Positions 58,742 through 64,000 of a stretch of DNA of 64,000 nucleotides are shown here, piece after piece. Both the position numbers and the translations under genes were made by a program. The stretch's first letter is position 1, and every line of letters begins with the position of its first letter. The notes beneath the pieces were generated by a model. That model had not been told where the DNA came from. It saw only the letters and a list, made by a program, of their open reading frames with translations, and searched no databases. The DNA comes from Planctomycetota bacterium (GTDB lineage Bacteria > Planctomycetota > UBA1135). Where the stretch lies: positions 22,929 through 86,928 of the forward strand of contig JABHIE010000029.1 in the NCBI GenBank assembly GCA_018671175.1, read 5' to 3'.

Positions 58742-60403
58742 CTAACGCACACTCTTTGCCCATTTCAGCCACGCCGTTTCAAGAGCATCGAGATCAATGT
58801 GCGAAAAGGTGGACTGATAGGCACGACTCCAGAGGCCGATTTGAATCTGCCTTGGCAGGTCAATGATGCGATAATTCCGCTCAAGCTCTTCTGGGACGCG
58901 ATTGCCGGCATTTTGGAAGGCATCCATTTCAGCCTGAAGCTCATTGCGGGTTTTTGTAGCCGCCTGGGCATGCCCGTTTTGCATTGCACTGAGATATCCG
59001 GGGAGAATCGTTGACCAAGATTTATCCCATTTACCTTTGATCTTTCCTGACTTGCCAGCACGCAAGAAGGCCACCAAAGCCCAAGATTGCACCGCTGCCG
59101 CCCGCTCGTCGAGCAAGTCGTTTTGCTCAGTCCATAATTCGTGCTGCAGGCGGACATGGTCTTCGATGGATTGAGCGATGCCTTTGCTTAGGATGTCTTG
59201 CAGTAGCGGCCCAAAATCAAAATCATCGAGCGAATTTGTCGTGGGGAGGAGCGCTTTTTTATCCCATTGGAGCGCGGTGTAATATTCGACATGACCTTCG
59301 GAAAACCATGGAAGCAGCTCGATGTGATCCATCTTTTCAGCGAGCCACATGCGAGTTGCGGCACGATGAATAAAGGCCTCTGCCGTAGTGCCACTGGCTG
59401 GCGAATAAATCAAAAGCTCTTGTCGCTCGCGGTCATACCACGCGGTAATCTCGGAGTTGTCAGCCGCCTCAGTGCGCGTTTGGAAGTCTTCCTCGTGGGT
59501 CATGAAGCGCGCAATGAGCGGTGTGCGATTGCTTGTCTTTGGAGGTAAGTCTTGCTCGAAAAGCTGATGCAGGGCTTCTAAACGAGTTTGAAGTGCGGCC
59601 ACGCGCTTTGCATCGCCATCAGATGATAAGAACAGCCAATCCTGCGCAGGGGTCTCAATGAGTTGCCAACCAAATTTAGTGTCGCACTCGTCTTTGGCTT
59701 TCTTCCAGGCCGCTTCGTAGCCCTTACTGCCTTTGGTGTGCACTCGCTCTTCTACAACTTGCACGAGAGGCTTAAATGATTTCATAGACTTGGCCGTTGC
59801 TTTAGCCCATTTTTTATGAGCCTCAAGCGGGAAACGCCAAATAAAAATAATGTCGTTGTCTTGTAAAGGGAAAACCCAGCAGTCGAATGATGCGTCAAGT
59901 TGAGTCGTAGAAGTTTCGACAAAGTAAGACTGGAACAATTCGTTGCGGGCTTTAATTTTGCCGATTTTTTTATCTTTCGAATGGAGCGCATTGGCTTCAA
60001 AATCACGCAGGCCCTCGTGGAATAAACTTGGAATGAGTGCGCCAGGGCCAATCGTCTCAGCTTTTTTGCCACCGAGTCGGCTACGCAAACCAGATGTCGC
60101 ACTAGCCGCAGCTTCAGGGTGTTTCGCACGCACCACGAACAACTCAGCGTGAGCCATCGCAGGCTTTCCGGACGGCGTTTTGATCGGGAAGCCAATCGTG
60201 CCCCAGAGATGCAAAACTACCCCGCGCGCCTGCTCACTGGCATTGAGCTCTTTCGTCTCAAAGTCTCGAAGGGGCTTAAAAGAGAAGCCGCTGGCTTGAT
60301 CTCGGTAAACCGTGCGCCCGGTTTTTTGCGACCAAGCATTTGGAGTCAGAGCAAAAGCCGCGCAGAAAACGGCGAGTAGGAGGAGAGGGTTGAGGTTACG
60401 CAT
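58742..60403 (-). CDS. secreted protein with degenerate gluzincin-like C-terminal half
   Basis: 553 residues. Signal peptide about 1-25 (ending AWSQK). N-terminal half has a DUF-like fold with YRDQASGFSFKPLRDFETKE. The C-terminal half (about 235-500) resembles DUF1570/peptidase-MA proteins: AEAFIHRAATRMWL where a metallopeptidase has HExxH, then LLPWFSEGHVEYYTAL. The zinc-binding HExxH is not present, so a protease activity is not expected. No recognised operon partner; the gene is downstream of fmdB. Confidence 0.65.
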   Translation of the reverse strand: MRNLNPLLLLAVFCAAFALTPNAWSQKTGRTVYRDQASGFSFKPLRDFETKELNASEQARGVVLHLWGTIGFPIKTPSGKPAMAHAELFVVRAKHPEAAASATSGLRSRLGGKKAETIGPGALIPSLFHEGLRDFEANALHSKDKKIGKIKARNELFQSYFVETSTTQLDASFDCWVFPLQDNDIIFIWRFPLEAHKKWAKATAKSMKSFKPLVQVVEERVHTKGSKGYEAAWKKAKDECDTKFGWQLIETPAQDWLFLSSDGDAKRVAALQTRLEALHQLFEQDLPPKTSNRTPLIARFMTHEEDFQTRTEAADNSEITAWYDRERQELLIYSPASGTTAEAFIHRAATRMWLAEKMDHIELLPWFSEGHVEYYTALQWDKKALLPTTNSLDDFDFGPLLQDILSKGIAQSIEDHVRLQHELWTEQNDLLDERAAAVQSWALVAFLRAGKSGKIKGKWDKSWSTILPGYLSAMQNGHAQAATKTRNELQAEMDAFQNAGNRVPEELERNYRIIDLPRQIQIGLWSRAYQSTFSHIDLDALETAWLKWAKSVR

Positions 60404-60411
60404 CGTTACGA

Positions 60412-60433
60412 GACTCCATCCTAATATGGAGTC
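60412..60433 (-). other. 8-bp hairpin between fmdB and the 58742-60403 gene
   Basis: GACTCCAT and ATGGAGTC face each other across a 6-nt loop, just upstream of the secreted-protein ATG at 60403. Could be the end of the chaperone operon or a leader structure. No T-run. Confidence 0.35.
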
Positions 60434-60495
60434 GAGATTGGTTCACCTCTGAAAACGCGGCACGCGCGTTAGTGGGAGCAGCCGCCCCCGACACC

Positions 60496-60744
60496 TCAGC
60501 CACCACCCGCTGGCCCTGAATCACCGCCATGCGTTTTTGGCTCTGAGTCTTGGCCACTCGACTTGTAATCGTTTTGATAAAAGCCAGCGCCTTTTAGGAC
60601 AAAGCCAGCACCGCCACCGCCGAGTAAACGCTCTAACTTTGGCTCAGAGCAATGGGGGCAATCGACCAACTTGTCGTCGGACATTTTTTGAAAGGCCTCA
60701 AAGACATGAGAGCAAGCCGCGCACTGATAGTCGTAATGAGGCAT
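60496..60744 (-). CDS. FmdB-family zinc-ribbon protein
   Basis: 82 residues. The zinc ribbon PHYDYQCAACSHVFE ... DCPHCSEPKLERLLGG is characteristic, followed by a Gly-rich tail. FmdB-type proteins are small putative regulators of unclear function. It ends the groEL-dnaJ-grpE run (6 bases after grpE). Translation past its TGA stop stays open for eight more codons (Gly-rich, then Cys-Ser-His) before TAA. Confidence 0.88.
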   Translation of the reverse strand: MPHYDYQCAACSHVFEAFQKMSDDKLVDCPHCSEPKLERLLGGGGAGFVLKGAGFYQNDYKSSGQDSEPKTHGGDSGPAGGG

Positions 60745-60750
60745 GATGAA

Positions 60751-61350
60751 TTATTCTTCGGCGGTTGCAGGTGCGCGTAGTAGTCGCACTTGTGCAGCGC
60801 GCATGATGCGTTTGCCCAGACGGAAGCCTTTGCGCACTAATTCAAGCTCATCTTTTTCAAGTTCATCGCGCTCGACAGTCTCAAGTGCTTCATGAAGTTC
60901 AGGGTCAAACTTGTCTTGAGCTGAGGGCTGGATCACTACGAGGCCATGATTGCGCATCGTAGAAGCAAGCGCCGTACGGATGGCCTCAAGCCCCATGTGG
61001 AAGCCGCCATTTTCATCGGCTTTGCGAATTTCTTCGGGCACATGATCAACAGCTGAGTCGAGGAAATCAGCGACCATAATCAACTCGGTTAGCAAGCCTT
61101 CGAGGCGGAGTCGAGTGCGCATCTCGACATCTTCTTGTAGCCGCCGCCGCATGTTTTGATTGTCGGCCTGTGAGCGAAGAGCTTTGTCTTTCCAGTAGTC
61201 AAGGTCTTGGACGGGCTCTGGCTTTGGCTCAACCTTTGCTTTGGGCTCACTTGTGTCGGCCTCGCTGGCCTGTGAGTCAGCCTCAACGGTCGTTTGTGCG
61301 TCAGCTTTCCCCTCTTCCAACTTTTCTTTTTTCTTTTTCTTTCTTGCCAC
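60751..61350 (-). CDS. grpE: nucleotide exchange factor GrpE
   Basis: Releases ADP from DnaK. 199 residues: a Lys/Glu-rich N-terminus, the long helix (KDKALRSQADNQNMRRRLQE) and the C-terminal beta-wing (NHGLVVIQPSAQDKFDPELH, VRKGFRLGKRIMRAAQVRL). Two bases downstream of dnaJ. No dnaK lies in the window. Confidence 0.93.
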   Translation of the reverse strand: MARKKKKKEKLEEGKADAQTTVEADSQASEADTSEPKAKVEPKPEPVQDLDYWKDKALRSQADNQNMRRRLQEDVEMRTRLRLEGLLTELIMVADFLDSAVDHVPEEIRKADENGGFHMGLEAIRTALASTMRNHGLVVIQPSAQDKFDPELHEALETVERDELEKDELELVRKGFRLGKRIMRAAQVRLLRAPATAEE

Positions 61351-61352
61351 AG

Positions 61353-62456
61353 TTACTTCCTTGAGTCTTTTCGCGCACGATCAATTTCGTGCAATTTTTT
61401 GACGATCGATTTTTCTTCTCGGCCCAATTTTGTGGGAACTTCAATCCAGATGCGTACCAGCAAATCACCACGCCCACGGCCACGAATGCTCGGCAGGCCA
61501 TGCCCCTTGAGGGGGAATAGCTTGCCCGTCGGTGACCCAGCAGGGATGGAAAGACGAGTCTCGCCGTCAAGCGTCTTAATGATGACCTTGTCGCCAAGAG
61601 TGGCTGCAGGCCAAGAAACAGGCACCTCGGTATAGAGGTCGCGACCATCGCGCTGAAAACCATCGAGAGCGCGCACTTGCACTTCAACAAACAAATCACC
61701 TGCGGGGCCACCTTTGAAGCCGGCCTCGCCTTGGCCACTTAAGCGAATCTGCTGCCCGTCATCGATGCCAGCAGGGATTTTTACAGTGATTTCATTTTTG
61801 GCTTTGGTGCGCCCTTGACCGCGGCATGAGCCACATGGCTTAGTGATGATTTGCCCTTCGCCGTGGCATTGCGGGCAAGCCGTGCGGACGGCAAAAAAGC
61901 CCTGCTGCTGCTGAACTTGGCCATGCCCACCACAGGTGGAGCATGTCTGTGCTTTAGAGCCAGCCGCTGCTCCTGAGCCGTGGCAAGATTGACAAGACAC
62001 CTCACGAGTTAACTTAAGTGTGCGCTCAGCACCATTGAGGACCTCGTGGAGTGTGATCTCAACCGCAGCGCGCAAAGAGCGCCCTTGCCTTGGCCCGTTA
62101 GGGCTGCCACCGCCACCGCCGCCAAAGAGTTGGTCGAAAATGCTTCCGCCGCCACCGCGGCCACCACCGAAGATGTCACCGAACTGCGAGAAGATGTCTT
62201 GCGGGTTAAAGCCGGGGCCGCCACCAGGGCCGCTTTGAACACCGGCGTGACCGAATTGGTCATATCGCTGTCGCTTTTCTGCGTCGGACAGGATGCCGTA
62301 GGCCTCGGTAGCCTCTTTGAATTTGTCGGCCGCGCCATCTTCTTTATTGCGGTCGGGGTGATACTTCATCGCAAGTTTGCGATAAGCACTTTTGATATCG
62401 GCGCCACCCGCATCGCGGGAGACGCCGAGGACTTCGTAGTAATCGCGCTGAGACAA
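61353..62456 (-). CDS. dnaJ: chaperone DnaJ
   Basis: Type I Hsp40 co-chaperone, 367 residues. J-domain with the HPD motif (KYHPDRNKEDG), a Gly/Phe-rich linker (about 75-120), four CxxCxGxG zinc repeats (CQSCHGSG, CSTCGGHG, CPQCHGEG, CGSCRGQG) and C-terminal substrate domains. Lies between groEL and grpE on one transcript. Confidence 0.95.
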   Translation of the reverse strand: MSQRDYYEVLGVSRDAGGADIKSAYRKLAMKYHPDRNKEDGAADKFKEATEAYGILSDAEKRQRYDQFGHAGVQSGPGGGPGFNPQDIFSQFGDIFGGGRGGGGSIFDQLFGGGGGGSPNGPRQGRSLRAAVEITLHEVLNGAERTLKLTREVSCQSCHGSGAAAGSKAQTCSTCGGHGQVQQQQGFFAVRTACPQCHGEGQIITKPCGSCRGQGRTKAKNEITVKIPAGIDDGQQIRLSGQGEAGFKGGPAGDLFVEVQVRALDGFQRDGRDLYTEVPVSWPAATLGDKVIIKTLDGETRLSIPAGSPTGKLFPLKGHGLPSIRGRGRGDLLVRIWIEVPTKLGREEKSIVKKLHEIDRARKDSRK

Positions 62457-62468
62457 CGGAAAACCTAT

Positions 62469-64000
62469 TTAGGAAACAGCACCTGCGACGATTTCGTCAT
62501 TGCGTACATCTGTAACCAAAGTGTTGGTCGTTAGAAGCAAGCCCGCAATGGAGCCCGCATTTTGCAGGGCCACACGGACGACCTTTGCGGGGTCAACGAT
62601 GCCCGCCTTGCCAAGGTCAGTGAACTCTCCGGCGAGGGCTTCAAAGCCAACCCAACCTTTGCGCTCAAGGGCTTCTTCGACAACAGCCGAACCATCATGG
62701 CCGGCATTGTTGGCTAATGTAGCCGTTGGCGACTTCAGAGCAGCAGCCACAAGATCAACACCAAATTTGGCGTCGCCTTTGACTTTGCCCCGGACGGCCA
62801 TGACAGCATCCATGCAGCGTAGAAGCGTTGTGCCACCACCAGGGACGATGCCCTCTTCGACAGCCGCGCGGGTTGCGTGAAGCGCGTCTTCGACACGATC
62901 TTTGCGCTCTTTCATCTCGGTTTCGGTGGAGCCACCGACTTTGACAATGGCAACCCCGCCCGACAATTTGGCGAGGCGCTCTTCGAGCTTTTCGCGATCG
63001 TAATCAGAGTTGGAACGAGCGATGGAAGCTTCGATTTGGCCGCAGCGCTCTTTGATCGCTTTCTTTTTGCCAGCACCACCAATCAAAATGGTGCGTTCTT
63101 TGTCGATTATGATTTTTTTGGCCGAGCCTAAATCTTCGATTTTGACATCAGAGAGTTTGGCGCCTGTTTCTTCAAAAACGGCATTAGCGCCCGTGAGAGC
63201 GGCTAAATCAGCGAGCATGGCTTTGCGGCGATCGCCAAAGCCAGGAGCTTTAATTGCGACAACTTTTAAGCCTGAGCGCAGGCGGTTGACGACGAGTGCG
63301 GCAAGTGCCTCAGCATCGACATCTTCGGCGATGATGAGTAGGGGGCGGCCTGACTGGCTCGCGGCTTCAAGTACAGGCAAGAACTCTTGGAGGTTGGAGA
63401 TCTTTTTCTCGTGAATCAAGATGAGTGCGTCATCGTATTCGCATGACATCTTGGCGCCATCGGTAACAAAGTAAGGGGATATAAAACCTTTGTCGATTGA
63501 CATGCCGTCAACGAAGTCGAGCCAAGTGTCGATGCCTTGAGCCTCTTCCACGGTGATGACGCCTTTGTCGCCTGCGCGGTGCATGGCTTCGCCAAAGAGC
63601 TCGCCAATTTCGGCATCGTGGTTAGCGGATACAGAACCCACTTTTACGATGTCTTCGCGGCCGCGAACTTTTTTGGACAGGCTTTCGACTTGAGCCACAG
63701 CAGCCTCGACAGCTTTGTCGATGCCGTTGCGCAATTGGGCAGGAGAAGCCCCTGCAGCCATATAACGCAAACCTTGACGCACCATTGCAGCGGCCAAAAC
63801 CGTGGCTGTGGTTGTGCCGTCGCCAGCTTGATCATTAGTTTTGGAGGCCACTTCGCGCACGAGTTTGGCACCCATGTTTTCGAAGGGGTCTTCGAGCTCG
63901 ATTTCTTTGGCAACGGAGATGCCGTCTTTGGTAACCGTCGGCGCACCGAAAGAACGCTCAAGGATGACATTGCGCCCAGCAGGGCCAAGTGTCACGGCAA
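62469..64000 (-). CDS. groL: 60-kDa chaperonin GroEL (N-terminus beyond window edge)
   Basis: The frame is open to the right edge; the visible part begins within [20 protein letters not shown], so about 25 residues are missing. ATP-site block [18 protein letters not shown] is present, and the apical and equatorial domains continue to the end. The protein ends [12 protein letters not shown] without the Gly-Gly-Met tail of classical GroEL, which often marks an additional GroEL copy. groES would lie beyond the edge. Followed by dnaJ after 12 bases. Confidence 0.93.
   Translation of the reverse strand, partial: AVTLGPAGRNVILERSFGAPTVTKDGISVAKEIELEDPFENMGAKLVREVASKTNDQAGDGTTTATVLAAAMVRQGLRYMAAGASPAQLRNGIDKAVEAAVAQVESLSKKVRGREDIVKVGSVSANHDAEIGELFGEAMHRAGDKGVITVEEAQGIDTWLDFVDGMSIDKGFISPYFVTDGAKMSCEYDDALILIHEKKISNLQEFLPVLEAASQSGRPLLIIAEDVDAEALAALVVNRLRSGLKVVAIKAPGFGDRRKAMLADLAALTGANAVFEETGAKLSDVKIEDLGSAKKIIIDKERTILIGGAGKKKAIKERCGQIEASIARSNSDYDREKLEERLAKLSGGVAIVKVGGSTETEMKERKDRVEDALHATRAAVEEGIVPGGGTTLLRCMDAVMAVRGKVKGDAKFGVDLVAAALKSPTATLANNAGHDGSAVVEEALERKGWVGFEALAGEFTDLGKAGIVDPAKVVRVALQNAGSIAGLLLTTNTLVTDVRNDEIVAGAVS

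Overview
The window reads as a gene-dense chromosomal segment of a Gram-negative (diderm) bacterium. It carries BamA, a Skp-like chaperone, LpxA, LpxB and an LpxC-FabZ fusion, so an outer membrane with lipid A is expected. Several traits point to Planctomycetota, probably an uncultured lineage: sigma-54 activator plus Ser/Thr kinase, secreted alpha/alpha-toroid and formylglycine-generating-enzyme-like proteins, large secreted propeller-like proteins of unknown function, and the LpxC-FabZ fusion. This placement is inference, because no rRNA is present.

Layout. 1-5,300: truncated sigma-54 activator, Ser/Thr kinase, then on the minus strand phosphatidylserine decarboxylase and an LplT-like transporter. 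5,300-17,800: one long plus-strand housekeeping run, glmU-prs-rplY-pth-rpsF-rpsR-rplI-dnaB-bamA-skp-lpxC/fabZ-lpxA-Gfo/Idh, joining cell-wall precursors, PRPP, ribosomal proteins, replication and outer-membrane assembly. 17,800-25,650: minus-strand Cus-type copper/silver efflux operon (cusCBA) bracketed by a small Cys-rich secreted protein and a four-repeat metal-binding protein. 25,700-32,500: SLAC1-type channel, trmB, secreted and membrane proteins, AlkC-like glycosylase, aminotransferase. 32,500-40,400: glcE, glcD, a ferredoxin-methyltransferase fusion, P5C dehydrogenase, a secreted protein and trmFO. 40,400-44,200: DUF4139 protein, lipoprotein, gltX and a CAT-anticodon tRNA.

44,200-50,850 is an accessory patch. 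The tRNA 3' end and the hairpins after it are duplicated in tandem. A headless gene remnant, a 736-residue orphan, a decayed regulator/membrane-protein pair with four apparent frameshifts, a SIMPL protein, an HsdR C-terminal remnant and a DUF2130 predicted nuclease follow. 50,850-58,700: queF, then a minus-strand chain, FGE-like, lpxB, toroid, FAA hydrolase, a Kdo-kinase-like protein lacking the catalytic Asp, and a methyltransferase. 58,700-64,000: a secreted protein and the chaperone cluster groEL-dnaJ-grpE-fmdB.

Organisation. Many genes in operons overlap by ATGA. Convergent neighbours often interlock their stop codons. Many first-in-operon genes have a -10-like hexamer only 5-9 nt before the start codon and no Shine-Dalgarno, which suggests widespread leaderless mRNAs, including symmetric divergent promoters.
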